Positions 12,064-22,821 are shown, counted from the stretch's first letter. The stretch: DNA of 64,000 nt from Myotis daubentonii (GCF_963259705.1 NC_081844.1:108190965-108254964), one strand, 5' to 3'. Numbers and translations: made by a program. Notes: generated from the letters alone by a model not told the origin.

Positions 12064-12254
12064 CTAGAGGCCCAGCGCGCGAAATTGTGCGAGACCCAGA
12101 CTTCCCTGCCCCCTCCCCCCCCCCCCCGCACCACACCGCAGGACCCCAAACTCCCTCCCACTGCTGCCGCGGGACCCATCAGTGTACCTGGTGAGTCCGA
12201 TCATTGGTCGTTAAGGCATTACGGTGTATGGCCGCAGGCCTTTTATAATATAGA
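12064..12254 (-). mobile_element. HeliBat-type Helitron, short copy
   Basis: Minus orientation: CTAG at 12064 after A12063, 'gaggcccagcgcgcgaaattgtgcg' near the 3' end, and the 5' end 'cttttataatataga' to 12254. The next Helitron starts at the very next base. Confidence 0.9.
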
Positions 12255-12402
12255 CTAGGGGCCCGGTGCACGAAATTCGTGCACTGGGTGTGTGTGTGGG
12301 GGGCGGGGGGGTGTCCCTCAGCCCAGCCTGCCCCCTCTCACATACTGGGAGCCCTCAGGCGTTGACCCCCATCACCCTCCGATCGCCTGGATCGGCCCCT
12401 TG

Positions 12403-12887
12403 CCCAGGCCTGACGCCTCCGCCAGAGGTGTCAGGCTTGGACAGGGGACCCCCATCTCCCCCCGATCACTGGCTCTGGCCCCCGCCCAGGCCTGAGGCCT
12501 CTGGCCCAGGAATCATGCCTGGGCAGGGGACCCCCATCTCCCTCTGATCGCTTGCTCCACCCCCCGCCCAAGCCTGACGCCTCTGACCCAGGCTTCAGGC
12601 CTGGGCAAGGGGACCATCATATCCCCCCAATCCCCGGCTCCGCCCCCCACCCAGGCCTGATGCCTCAGCCAGAGGAGTTGACCCTCATCACCCTCCGATC
12701 ACCAATCACCGGATCGGCCCCTTGACCAGGCCTGAGGCCTCCGGCAGAGGTGTCAGGCCTGGGCAGGGGACCCCCAGCTCCCCGCGGATGCAGGCTCCGC
12801 CCCTGCCCAAGCCTAACGCCTCTGGCCTAGGCGTCCGGCCTGGGCAGCGGGGACCTGCAGTGGCAGCGGGGGGCGCCACGATTGTGG
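12403..12887. repeat. 82-bp minisatellite inside Helitron
   Basis: Units begin with cc(c/a)aggcctga(c/g/t)gcctc at 12403, 12485, 12567, 12650, 12725 and 12806 (spacing 82, 82, 83, 75, 81). Each carries 'ggcctgggca..ggggaccccca' and a 'gatcnc..ggctc' segment. Confidence 0.88.
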
Positions 12888-13029
12888 GCTTCGCTTTAGG
12901 CCCAGGCAAGGGACCCCCAGCTCCTGGGACTGCCAGCTTCGACCGTGCCCAGCTCCCATCACTGGCTCCACCCCTACTTCTTGCTATCACTGGCCAGGGC
13001 GGCAAAGGCGCCTGATTCTCCGATCATGG

Positions 13030-13081
13030 CTGGGGGGCAGGGCAAAGGCGGCCCTGGGGCCGCCTTTGCCCTGCCCCCCAG
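13030..13081. repeat. Perfect palindrome, 24-bp arms, 4-nt loop
   Basis: 13030-13053 and 13058-13081 are exact reverse complements around the loop CTGG. It is GC-rich and lies inside the HeliBat element. Confidence 0.97.
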
Positions 13082-13307
13082 CTCTTAGCTCCCCGCTGGG
13101 TTTCCGATCACTGTCAGTGGCAGGGGGCTTCATCCTGCTTTCCCTTTCCCCTCCCTGCATTGTGCCTACGTATGCAAATTAACTGCCATCTTGTTGGCAG
13201 TTAACTGCCAATCTTAGTTGTCAGTTAATTTGCATATAGCCCTGATTAGCCAATGAAAATGGTATCGCCGTATGCCAATTACCATTTTTCTCTTTTATTA
13301 GTGTAGA

Positions 13308-14380
13308 TGATAAGTATATAACCAGTTTTATATGCCTTAACTTGTGAGATATATCTATAATATATGAAACAATTTCTTTTTTTTCTCCATTAACCATCCC
13401 CACTGTCTCTAGCAAATCATCTTGCTCCCTGCACAGCAGATTTCCTTGGAAATATCCTACGCTGGTCCCATAACTGTGCAGTCACTCTCAGTAGCTACTA
13501 CAGTCTCATTCCAAGTATGATGACTTAGGCTTGCCCATCTGCCCCATTTAAATATTTAAGTTCATATTCATAGCTCTTCTCATTCTGGTGCAGGTGGGCT
13601 CGTGGCTACAACAGCTTTTAGTGGAGGGGGTGGTAATGTCATTCTCTTCCTCTTCGCTTGGCTCTTGCTCCTCCCAAGTAGGGATGAGGAGGAGGGGGAA
13701 AGAATGTTCTCAGCAAGACTGCCCATCAAGAGTTGTTTGTTCTCTTTCTGCTTCTCGCTGCTACTTCAGTAACAGATTTCCCAATGAGTCAGGAGTCCAG
13801 ATGCCAGTTTTCTTATTTTGGACACATCATTGCTTTCTGGGGCCTCCCCTGTGCACTCTCAACCCAGGAGAGGTGAGCCTCAGTCCCTTTCTCCTGGACA
13901 TCCTCACCCGTTCCTGCCAGGGGCAATCTTGTTGTTGGGGATCACTGTGTGGAAGGGCTTCCTGGGGAGCGCCAGCAGAAGCTTCAAGGCTCAGCCACCT
14001 CCTGTGCTCTCTAGTTGACGCCTTCTGTGTTCTCCAGCTGACTCCCGGAGAGTTCCATGCACAATTCAAGAAGGAAATGCAGGCAGCTCCCACCTTGGTG
14101 CCCCTCTCTCAGCACCAACTACCTCTCTTCTCCCTTCCTCACCCCCCAAGGGCATCGGGGCTTGTCCAGGTCAATGGTTCAGTGACTTTCAGACAAATTC
14201 TCAGCTTGCGGAGTGGGGAGAGGAATTGTTTGCTGCCCTTTAAACTTGTGGAAGAAGGGACCGGGGAACACGTTGAATGGTCCCCATCCTCTTCAGCTGT
14301 AGAGAAGCAATGGATGGTTGCCATCTATAAAAGGTAACGTTCATCCATGGAGAGGTGAACTAATTAAGAAAATTTCAGCC
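13308..14380. other. Unassigned DNA with a long chance ORF
   Basis: An open frame at 13588-14337 (249 codons, + strand) has no recognisable domain, is Ser/Cys/Leu-rich and lacks a promoter or splice context. It may lie in an old repeat that I could not name. I do not call it a gene. Confidence 0.4.
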
Positions 14381-14494
14381 CTGGGCAGTGTTTGTCAGTG
14401 GTTGGAGTGTTGGCCTGCACACTGAAAGGTGGCTAGTTTGATTCTCAGTCAAGGGCACATACCTGGGTTGCACATACCCCAGCAACCAATCAAT

Positions 14495-14543
<49 letters not shown>

Positions 14544-14632
14544 CCCCCCCCATGTGTGTATGTGTGTCTCCCTCGCTTCCACTCTCTCTAAAAAGCAATG
14601 GGAAAAATATCCTCAAGTGAGGGTTGAAAAAA
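14381..14632 (+). mobile_element. Ves SINE (older subfamily)
   Basis: Head 'ccctgggcagtgtttgtcag', B box 'tagtttgattctcagtc', a long (CT)n run at about 14501-14539, and tail 'aatatcctcaagtgaggg'. Confidence 0.85.
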
Positions 14633-15047
14633 AGAACAATTCAAATATCTACTTTTTTGCAGATTTTATGATAAAGTGATTAATATTAGTTGCTGACTTT
14701 CAAGTATAAAAATAGTGTTATGAAGTCAGGGGTACAATATCTTGATTGTATATATCATTCTCATCAGCCATCCTGCCTGAAACTCAGGAAAGACAGCATT
14801 CCTGGTTGTGAAATATGAGTACACCTGAAAAGTATCTTGTCCTTATCTGGCAACCCAGATGGATGAATACCGGCCCTGAAGTTGCTTGTCTTAAAACTGT
14901 CAATAGTGCCACTTATGCCCTCTTGGCCATCCTGGATCTGTCTTGAAATATGCTGTTTACTCAAGACTTCCAAAATGATGGTATCTTTTATAGAAATTAG
15001 TATGTATGTGTATTTTGCTTTTCTTTTTTTCTGGGGGATGCCTTATT
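14633..15047. other. AT-rich unassigned DNA
   Basis: AT-rich and non-coding. No repeat family recognised. Confidence 0.4.
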
Positions 15048-15400
15048 TTTTTTCCAGATTTATTGAGATATAACTAACATATAACATCGTGTAAGTTTAA
15101 GGTGTACAATGTGATGTTTTGGTACACATATACTTTGAACTCTTCGATGTGTGGGCCGATGCTCTAACCACTGAGATCACCAGCCAGGGCTAGATGTTTT
15201 TAGTTTCCACATATAAGTGAGACTATACAGTATTTTCCTTTCTCTGTCTGAATTATTTCACTTAGCATAATGCCCACAAGGTCTGTCCATGTTGTTGCAA
15301 ATGGTAGGATTTCCTTCTTTTCTATGGCTGAATAATATTTGTGTGTGTGTTTTTCATGTCTTCTTCATAGACGTATTACCTTCACATCATACATTAATCC
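15048..15400 (-). mobile_element. L1M 3'-end fragments (reverse) with Ves scrap
   Basis: 'tttattgagatataactaacatataacat', 'gtgtacaatgtgatgtttt', and later 'tgtccatgttgttgcaaatggtaggatttc' and 'tatggctgaataatatt' are reverse L1 sequence. 15147-15192 is a short Ves-head-like piece between them. Confidence 0.7.
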
Positions 15401-15427
15401 CATGTAAACTGAGAGCCTAACACAGTT

Positions 15428-15550
15428 ATTTATTCATCCAATGAATATTGATTTATTGAGTGCCTGCTGGGTGCCAGGCGATTTGCTCAGGCTGAGGATG
15501 TAACAGTGAGCAAGACAGCCATGGCCTCTATCCTCACAGAACTTTGCAGT
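15428..15550 (-). mobile_element. L2 3'-end fragment
   Basis: 'tcatccaatgaatattgatttattgagtgcctgctgggtgccaggc', then 'taacagtgagcaagacagccatgg': the classic reverse L2 3' end. Confidence 0.8.
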
Positions 15551-15621
15551 GAAGCCGGTATCCTTGTTTGTGAATGAAGAAAACAAATCCTTATCCCTTA
15601 CTGCCTTTTTTAAAGTAATTT

Positions 15622-15840
15622 TTTGTAATATATTTTTATTGATTTCAGAGAGGAAGGGAGAGGGAGAGAGAGATAGAAACATCAATGATGAGAGAGAATC
15701 ATTGACCGGCTGCCTTCTGCACGCCCCTAACTGAGGATGGAACCCGAAACCTTGGGCATATGCCCTTGAAACAGAATCGAACCGAGGACCCTTCAGTCTG
15801 CAGGTTGATGCTCTATCCACGAAGCAAAACCAGCTAGGCT
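15622..15840 (-). mobile_element. Ves SINE
   Basis: Tail 'atatatttttattgatttcagagagg', body 'atcaatgatgagagagaatc', head end 'aaaaccagctaggct'. The head is more diverged than most. Confidence 0.9.
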
Positions 15841-16292
15841 TTAAAATAATTTTAATTAAAAATTTATACATGAGAAAATTATATGTGAAAATGCAAATCA
15901 AAACCACAATGAGCTGCCATTTTGCACCCATTGGCTATTATTTTAAAAAAAACAGAAAACAAGTGTTGGTGATGATGTGGAGAGATTAGAACCCTCATGC
16001 ATTGTTGGTGGGAACGTAAAATGGTACAGCTGCTGTGGAGAATAGTTTGGCAGGTTCTCAAAAAGGTAGGCATACAATTACCACGTGACCCAGCAATGCT
16101 ACTCCTAGGTATTTGCCCCAAAGCATTGAAAGCAAGGATGCTTATCTACCAATCTTCATATCAGCATTACTCATCATAGTCAAAAGGTGGAAGTCACCCG
16201 TGTCCATCAGCAGATAAAAGAATAAGTAAAACATGGTCTACCTGCACAATGGAATTCTCTTCAGCCTTTAAAAGGAAGGACATTATGACATA

Positions 16293-16639
16293 CTAGAAGC
16301 CCAATGCATGAAATTCGTGCGGGAGGGGACCTCTCGCTCCTAACCACCTGCCTGCTCACTCCTTACCACCCACCTGCTCCCTCCTTGCCGCTTGGCTGGG
16401 GCAGGCTCGCTGCTCCTTAGAGCTGCCAGGGAGGTGGGAGGAGCTCCCACCACCACCACTGTGCTTGCCAGCCATGAGCCTGGCTTCTGGCTGAGCGATG
16501 CTCCCACTGTCAGAGCGCACTGACCATTAGGGGGCAGCTCCTGCATCGAGCATCGGCCCCCTGGTGGTCAGTGTGCATCATGGCAACCGGTCGTTCTGGT
16601 TGTTCCGCCGTAACAGTCGCTGGGCTTTTATTATACAGA
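16293..16639 (-). mobile_element. HeliBat-type Helitron inside L1
   Basis: CTAG at 16293 after A16292; 'aagcccaatgcatgaaattcgtgc' near the 3' end; 5' end 'gggcttttattatacaga' to 16639, followed by T16640. Precise A|T insertion without target duplication, as expected for Helitrons. Confidence 0.95.
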
Positions 16640-16834
16640 TGCCACAACACGGGTGAAACTCAAGGACGTTGTCCCTAACGGAAATAAGCCAGTCACAAGA
16701 GGACACATACTGCATGATTCTCTTATAGGAGGGACCTACAATAGGCAATTCATAGAGAACAGAATAGAGGTTATCAGGGATTGGAGGGAGGGAGAGTTAT
16801 TTCCATTTGGGATGATGAAAAGTTCTGGAAATGG

Positions 16835-17075
16835 CCTGGCCAGTTTCCCTCAGTGGATAGAGCATCGGCCTGTGGGCTGAAGGGACCCCGGTTCAGTTCC
16901 AGTCAAGGGCACGTACCTCAGTTGCAGGCTCGGTCCCTGGTAGGGACATGTGCAGGAGGCAACCAACCGATGTGTCTCTCACATCAATATTCTCTCTCTG
17001 TCTCTCCCTCTCACACTCTCTCTAAAAATCGATGGAAGAATATCCTCGGATGAGGACTAACAACAACAGCAATAA
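16835..17075 (+). mobile_element. Ves SINE (older type) inside L1
   Basis: Target duplication CTGGAAATGG at 16825-16834 and 17076-17085. Tail 'aatatcctcggatgaggac' marks the older subfamily. Confidence 0.93.
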
Positions 17076-17219
17076 CTGGAAATGGCTAGCGGTGCTGGCT
17101 ATACAATATTGTGACTGTTCTAATGCCACTGAATTGTACACCTAAATGGGTACAATGGCAAGTTTTATCTATATTTTAACGCAATAAAAATATGTGACTA
17201 CTTTCCTTTTATTAAACAA

Positions 17220-17381
17220 CTAGAGTCCCGAAATTCATGCAAGAGTAGGCTTTCCTTCTGCTGGCTGCCAGCACCGGCTTCCCGCCGACACCTGGAACCC
17301 GGGCTTCATCTGGCTTCATTCGGAAGGTCATCCAGAAGGATGTCTGGTCTAATTAGCATTTTACGCTTTTATTATTATAGA
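17220..17381 (-). mobile_element. HeliBat-type Helitron, 162 bp
   Basis: CTAG 17220 after A17219; 5' end 'gcttttattattataga' to 17381 followed by T17382. Contains 'cttcattcggaaggtcatcc' and 'ggtctaattagcat', a Helitron subfamily shared with 50242-50683 and 57620-57748. Confidence 0.9.
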
Positions 17382-18289
17382 TTAAAACCTTATAGAACAG
17401 GTTAAAGGCCCCTTTGACCACCTCCTCCATCTGGATCCAATGCCCCCTCCTCAGTGCTCCTGTGTTTGCTCTTCTAGAGTTTTCTTATATTTACCTGTAT
17501 TCATATGTACTTATCAAAATGACATATTTTTTGCTTTATCCAAAGATTAAGTCTGCTTTAGTATAGAAATCTGAAACCATCATTTACGGTAAAAATGTTC
17601 CAAGCATTATGGGTTCCTATCTTATTAATGGGGATCTTTTGAGTGGATATGCATCTTAAAACGGTCTTTTTCTCTCATTTTCTTCTTTTCATTATATGGC
17701 AGGTTGGTGCCTGTGGGCCCGCTTTTGTTTTCTGCTGAAGCTGGCCGCTCAGTCCGCCCCTTCCCTGGAACACTCTGTCCCCTGCCGGGTTCCAGTAGAA
17801 TCTCCCGCTGCCCGTCACTACCAGCGTTTCTGGACGGCTTTCATAGGGAGCCACTCGGTGTACATCATTTCAGATAAATCCCTTTCTTTTCCTTTCCCCA
17901 TCCCCCTACCAGCTTCTAGTTTGCCAAGCTCTCAAGTCGATGTTAAAGTCTTTGTAAAAATTTCGCTTTATCTTCGACATCCAAAGATGAATCGTCCTCA
18001 TTTTGAGGAAATTCAAGCAATTCAGGATGGTTACAAAGCAGCGTGTGTAACCACATCACACTTCGCTAGCACCTTTTCAGATCTCTCCGAAGGGTCAGTC
18101 CGCACAGGTGCACGTGTGGACATCATTTCATATGGAAGTGAGATCATACTATGCCTGTTCTATTGCCATTGGCTTTCTTAAATTAAGAAATATGTCTTTA
18201 CAGTTTTGTGTGTCTGTGAATATAGATCTACATTATCCATGTTATTGGCTCATAAAAATATTCTTAAAATAGTATGACATTGACTCTTC
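17382..18289. other. Unassigned DNA with a chance ORF
   Basis: A 161-codon open frame (17696-18181, + strand) shows no domain, signal or neighbouring exon. The surrounding AT-rich sequence is L1M-like. Not called a gene. Confidence 0.4.
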
Positions 18290-18895
18290 TTTTATAGAAA
18301 AGCACAAAGGAGCCAATTAAAGAGTTATCACATCCTCCCATCCCTGATATCCTACAATGAACAGTTTGTAAAAGTAAAAGAAACAGCTATGAGACTAGAA
18401 AATTCACACTGCAAGAAGTTACAAAATAAAAAGTGAAAATTGAACGTCACCCTCCCTGTCCTAGCTCTTCCCAAGGCTAACTACCTAAATCAATAGGGCT
18501 TTTTGTGAATCCTTCAAAACATGCGAAATTACTATCTATACGCATTTCTTTCTATCTCTTTGTTTTCAGCAAAAAAAGATCACACTATACACAGTTATTC
18601 ACTTTGCTTTTTCCCACTTAATATATCTCGGGGACCATTCCCTAACTACAAGATAAATATATCTTTCTCTTTTAAACCCCTGCATGAAAAGTCACTTATT
18701 AGAATGTGCTGCAGTTTATTTAACGAGTTCCCCATGATGGATATTCTGGTTGTTCGTAGGATTTTGTATATTTGTTTGTTGTGTGGTTTTTATTTTTCTA
18801 TGACCAATAATGTTATACGAGCATCTTTGTGCTTATCTTAACAAATCTTGCCAGCATAGCCACAGAGAAATTCTTAAGCACTGGGGCCTGGGTTA
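18290..18895 (-). mobile_element. L1M 3'-UTR (reverse)
   Basis: 'gctttttcccacttaatatatctcgg', 'ttatttaacgagttccccatgatgga' and 'ctgggttaaagggtatatg' match reverse L1M 3' sequence. It continues after the Ves at 19161. Confidence 0.7.
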
Positions 18896-18912
18896 AAGGG
18901 TATATGTGTTTT

Positions 18913-19143
18913 TGTTTGTTTGTTTTGTTTTGTTTTGTTTTATTGATTTTTTTACAGAGAGGAAGGGAGGGGGGTAGAGAGTTAGAAACATCAATGAGAG
19001 AGAAACATCGATCAGCTGCCTCCTGCACACCCCCTACTGGGGATGTGCCTGCAACCAAGGTACATGCCCTTGATCGAAATCGAACCTGGGACCTTTCAGT
19101 CCTCAGACCGGCGCTCTATCCGCTGAGCCAAACCGGTTAGGGC
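18913..19143 (-). mobile_element. Ves SINE
   Basis: 17-bp perfect target duplication AAGGGTATATGTGTTTT at 18896-18912 and 19144-19160. The tail has grown into (TTTG)n/(GTTTT)n. Confidence 0.96.
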
Positions 19144-19160
19144 AAGGGTATATGTGTTTT

Positions 19161-19700
19161 ATATGTTGATAGAAATTACCAAATTGTCATCCAGAAAGGT
19201 TGCGTCAAATAACATTCCAACAAAAGTGTTCAGAATGTTTGTTTCCCAGAATTCCACAAGCATTGGTTACCAATCTTTTTAGTTGTTGCCAATCAAATAA
19301 ATTAAAAGTGCTATCATGTTCCAATTTGCATTTAATTTATTATGAATATAGTTGGGATATTTTTTAAATGCTCATTGGACAATTGTAGTTTTATTTTAAT
19401 TGTCTGTTCATACACATTTATTTTTTTTTCTCCTTGGCTGTTCATTTTTTTCAATAGCTGTTAGTAGAATGTGTATGAATAGCTAACATTTATTGAGCAA
19501 AGTATTGCCTTGCTTGGATAATTTATTCAATTAGTCCCTAATAATGAACATGTAGGATACTTAAATAGCATACTGCTGTTTCAAACATTCTTTTACTTAC
19601 TTCTTTGTGCTCTGAACCAAATATCTCTTTAAGTTAGATTTCTAGAAGTGGAATTGCTGATTTAAAGCCAAATTCTCGCCAAACTTTTAAAAACAGTTTT
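19161..19700 (-). mobile_element. L1M continuation and old fragments (reverse)
   Basis: 'gatagaaattaccaaattgtcatcc' and 'tttctagaagtggaattgctg' are reverse L1M. 19480-19550 resembles an L2/MIR scrap. Confidence 0.55.
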
Positions 19701-19974
19701 GTGTAATGGGGGAATGGTCCAAGGGGAAAAATGAGAAGGAATAAAGGAGGAACTAATAGTTGCTCCTAATTGCAAAGCCAATAGACTTTACATTAGAGTT
19801 GAACTCTCAGGCTCAATTGTCGTTATTTCCCATCCTAGCTGCTCTCATCAAAAAAGTGCTGAAAACCCTAAATCTCCCTCTCTGTTTGTGTACTCAGACC
19901 TCCTGGAGTCTGAAAATTCTATGGAGGGAAGAAAGAAAAATAATAATTTTGTAATTTTCAAGTGAATAATAGTA
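19701..19974. other. Unassigned DNA
   Basis: No gene or repeat recognised. Confidence 0.4.
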
Positions 19975-20356
19975 TCCCTATATATAAAACCCTAAGCGAC
20001 CGTCTGACCATCCAACCGTCGGACAGATCGCTATGACATACAATGGCCACCTGGGAGCAAATGCTCCCACTGGCAGCTATGACGCGCACTGACCACCAAG
20101 GGACAGTTGCTCAACGCAGGAGCTGCTGCTCTGGGGTGACTTGGCAGCTGTGGTTCTCAGGTGACGGCACCCGGAACCAGAGAGGAGGGAGCCTGATTCT
20201 GGGATGCATCATCCGAGAACCACCCTTTCGCAATCTGAGACCCCTCAGGGGATGTTGGAGAGCCAGTTTTGGCCCTATCCCCGTAGGCCAGGCTGAGGGA
20301 CCCCACCCCCACCCCCCAGCCCCCCTGTTGCATGAATCTGTGCACCGGGCCCGTAG
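19975..20356 (+). mobile_element. HeliBat-type Helitron
   Basis: Starts TC at 19975 after A19974 (TCCCTATATATAAAACCC) and ends GCCCGTAG at 20356 followed by T (CTAG mutated to GTAG). Contains 'gcgcactgaccaccaagggac' and the 3' 'gaatctgtgcaccgggc' hairpin region. Confidence 0.9.
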
Positions 20357-21472
20357 TTAAAAAATACTTAAACGCTCATTTGCAATCATTTTATGGCCAC
20401 GCAATGTTAATATTGGTTTTATATTTCTGTTTACAATTGTCTGAGTTGGTACATACTGTTGGAAGAACAGTTGGCATTATGGTACCTTATGACTTTAAAT
20501 TGAATGGAGGGGAGGAGTGGGAGAATTGAGCCAGCTCACCTATGGGACTGGTGGACGCCTGGGGAGGCAGAGTTCAAAAGAATCTGTGCACAAAGCAATC
20601 CATTCAATCAGAGGAATGAAGACAAAGATTGGGGGGAGGGTGAATGGCATCAATCCTGCCTTTGTACCTAACAGCGTGTTCAGCAGCAGTAAGTGCAGTA
20701 GAAAATGTAGAGTGGAGAAGTTTTACATTGCCAACTTGAGTAATAATTGGACTAGGAACACTTCAGGCCAAATTGCATTAATGGCCACAATGTCAGCCTG
20801 AGTTTTACAGGAGTTTCCGGTGACGCTGCACAAAACCAGGCATTCCAGGAATGCGTGGGGGGCAGTTTGGACCAAGTATAAGGTCTGCCTGGTGTTAGCA
20901 AAGAACTGGAGTTACTAACACCATTTTGTACAACACAGTTCTCCAAACAGACATTTTCTGCATTAGCATTTTCAATAGGCAAAATGAAACAGACAAAAAT
21001 TGGTTGGCTGTTAATTGTTCTAATATGTATTTATTTGAGCATTATGAGTGTATATATACACACTCATATATATAATGTTAATCTGTTTTTTCTTTTTTCC
21101 AATGGTACTTTATTGTGAAAAATATATAAGATAAAAATCTACCACTTGAGTTTTTATTTAACCTTGTCACTACATATACATATTCATTCTCCTATAGTTG
21201 CAGCAATATTATGATGAGGGTTTTGTAAAATTATAATTGACATGCACTATTATTAGTTTCAAGAGTTTTGATTTCTACATTTCCCATACCGTAAATATTT
21301 TTCTGTTTTCCTACTCTGTTTTTATTCTTATTTCCTCTTGCCTTATGCACTATCATGTAACCAATGTCCTTTGAAAAGGTGTGTAAGCCCACAAATTTTT
21401 CTCCATAATCATGTAAATATCTACAAAGGTATTCAGAAACATGTACATACACATATAAATAAATATATAAAA
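20357..21472. other. Unassigned DNA, partly L1M-like
   Basis: 20500-20960 is single-copy. 21080-21350 has reverse L1M-like words ('ttgtgaaaaatatataagataaaaatctacc'). No gene. Confidence 0.4.
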
Positions 21473-21938
21473 CTAGAGGCCTGGTGCACACAAATTTGTG
21501 CACTCGGGGGTAGGGGGTCCCTCAGCCCGGCCTGTGCCCTCTCGCAGTCTGGGACCCCTCGGGGGTGACCACTTGCTGGCTGAGGCCTGCTCCCTGGGGG
21601 ATTGGGCCTAAGCTGGCAATCAGACATCCCTCTGGCAGCCCGGCAGCCCTCGGGGGATGTCCACTTGCCAGCGGGGAGCAGGCGTAAGCTGCAGTCGGAC
21701 ATCCTTAGTGCTGCTGAGGAGGCAGGAGAGGCTCCCACCACCACAGCTGTACTGGCAGCCATCAGCCTGGCTTGTGGCTGAGCAGAGCTCCCCGCTGTGA
21801 GAGCGCCCCCACCACCAGAGGGCAGCTCCTGCATTGAGCATCTGCCCCCTGGTGGTCAGTGTGTGTCATAGTGACCAGTCATTCCCAGTCTTTCTGCTGT
21901 TAGGGTCAGTTTGCATATTACCCTTTTACTATATAGGA
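21473..21938 (-). mobile_element. HeliBat-type Helitron
   Basis: CTAG 21473 after A21472, 'gtgcacacaaatttgtgcac' hairpin, 5' end 'cccttttactatatagga' to 21938 followed by T. Carries CTCF-like CCACCAGAGGGCAG (about 21811-21824) and its inverted partner near 21845. Confidence 0.92.
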
Positions 21939-22681
21939 TAGAGGCCTGGTGCACAGGTGGGGGCCGGCTGTTTTGCCCTGAAGGGTATCCCGGATCAGGG
22001 TAGAGGTCCCGCTTGGGTGCCTGGCCAGCCTGGGTGAGGGAATGATGGCTGTTTGTAGCTGGTCACACACCCTTCAGGGTGGGGGTCCCGCTTGGGTGCC
22101 TGGCCAGCCTGGATGAGGGGATGATGGCTGTTTGCAGCTGGTCACACCCCCTTCAGGGTGGGGGTCCCCACTGGGGTGCCTGGCCAGTCTGGGTGAGGGG
22201 CTGAGGGCCGTTTTCAGGCTGGCGGGCAACTGAAGCTCCCAGCCTCTTTTTTTTTCTTTTTTTTTTCTGGAATTTATTTACCTTCTATAGCTGTCACTGG
22301 AGCTGAGAGCCGGCTCCAGCTTGAGGCTGTGGCTGGCTGAAAGCAGGTATTTGGGTTTGTTTAGCTTCTATAATTGAAACTCTGTTGCCATCACTGGCGC
22401 TCTAAGCTCTGAGCCCACTGGCAGCTGAAAGCAGGTTTCTGGGTTTGTTTAGCTTCTGTAATTGCAACATTGTTGCATCTGGAGCTCAGAGCTGGGCCGC
22501 AGCAGGTGGGGAACCTTGGCTTCCTCCATCACTGGAACAAGCAAGCCTCATGTTCACTTCAGCTGCGTGGCTGCCGGCTGCCATCTTTGCTGGTGGTTAA
22601 TTTACATATCCTGCTGATTAGCCAATGGGAAGTGTAGCGGAGATATGGTTAATTACCATGTTTGTCTATTATTAGATAGGA
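21939..22681 (-). mobile_element. HeliBat-type Helitron, tandem partner
   Basis: 'tagaggcctggtgcacagg' abuts the previous element (CTAG decayed). 5' end 'ttaattaccatgtttgtctattattagatagga' to 22681, then T. Internal arrays: three 79-bp units at 22006, 22085 and 22164, then a duplicated 'ctgaaagcaggt..gggtttgtttagcttct' block. Confidence 0.88.
22006..22240. repeat. 79-bp x3 minisatellite inside Helitron
   Basis: Unit starts 'ggtccc(g/c)(c/a)(t)tggggtgcctggcc' at 22006, 22085 and 22164, each with 'tggctgtttg(t/c)agctggtcacac'-type continuation (third unit diverged). Confidence 0.85.
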
Positions 22682-22682
22682 T

Positions 22683-22821
22683 TCTCCTAGCTGGTTTGAC
22701 TCAGTGTCAGCCTGTGGACTGAAGGGTCCTCAGTTCAATTCTGGTCAAGGGCACGTACCTTGGCTGCAGGCTCCTCCTCGGCGCCTCCTTCGCTCCCTCC
22801 TCCCCCAGCAGCGCTCCTCCT

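Larger units (their letters stand above)
12255..13307 (-). mobile_element. HeliBat-type Helitron, 1.05 kb
   Basis: CTAG (12255-12258) directly follows A12254. The 3' hairpin GTGCACGAA/TTCGTGCAC lies at 12266-12284. The 5' end on the minus strand reads TCTACACTAATAAAAG, ending at 13307 with T13308 after it. Inside are a six-copy 82-bp minisatellite (12403-12887) and a perfect 24-bp-arm palindrome (13030-13081). There is no Rep/Helicase coding, so it is non-autonomous. Confidence 0.93.
15885..17190 (+). mobile_element. L1M ORF2-end/3'-UTR, split by Helitron and Ves
   Basis: Reads in order: 'aaaaccacaatgagctgcc', 'ggtgatgatgtggagagatt', 'gtgacccagcaatgctactcc', 'ggaattctcttcagccttta', [HeliBat 16293-16639], 'aaataagccagtcacaagagg', 'cagggattggaggga', [Ves 16835-17075], 'ccactgaattgtacaccta' and A-rich 'gcaataaaaa'. 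Both insertions are removable with exact borders, which restores a continuous L1 3' end. Confidence 0.88.

Noticed and set aside
12403..12887. CRISPR-like regular spacing
   Set aside because: Units repeat over their whole length with no unique spacers, inside a Helitron in a mammalian genome.
13588..14337. 249-codon open frame
   Set aside because: No domain, low-complexity Ser/Cys/Leu composition, no promoter, splice or conservation evidence; likely chance or old repeat.
17696..18181. 161-codon open frame
   Set aside because: No recognisable motif, flanked by L1M sequence, no transcript structure.
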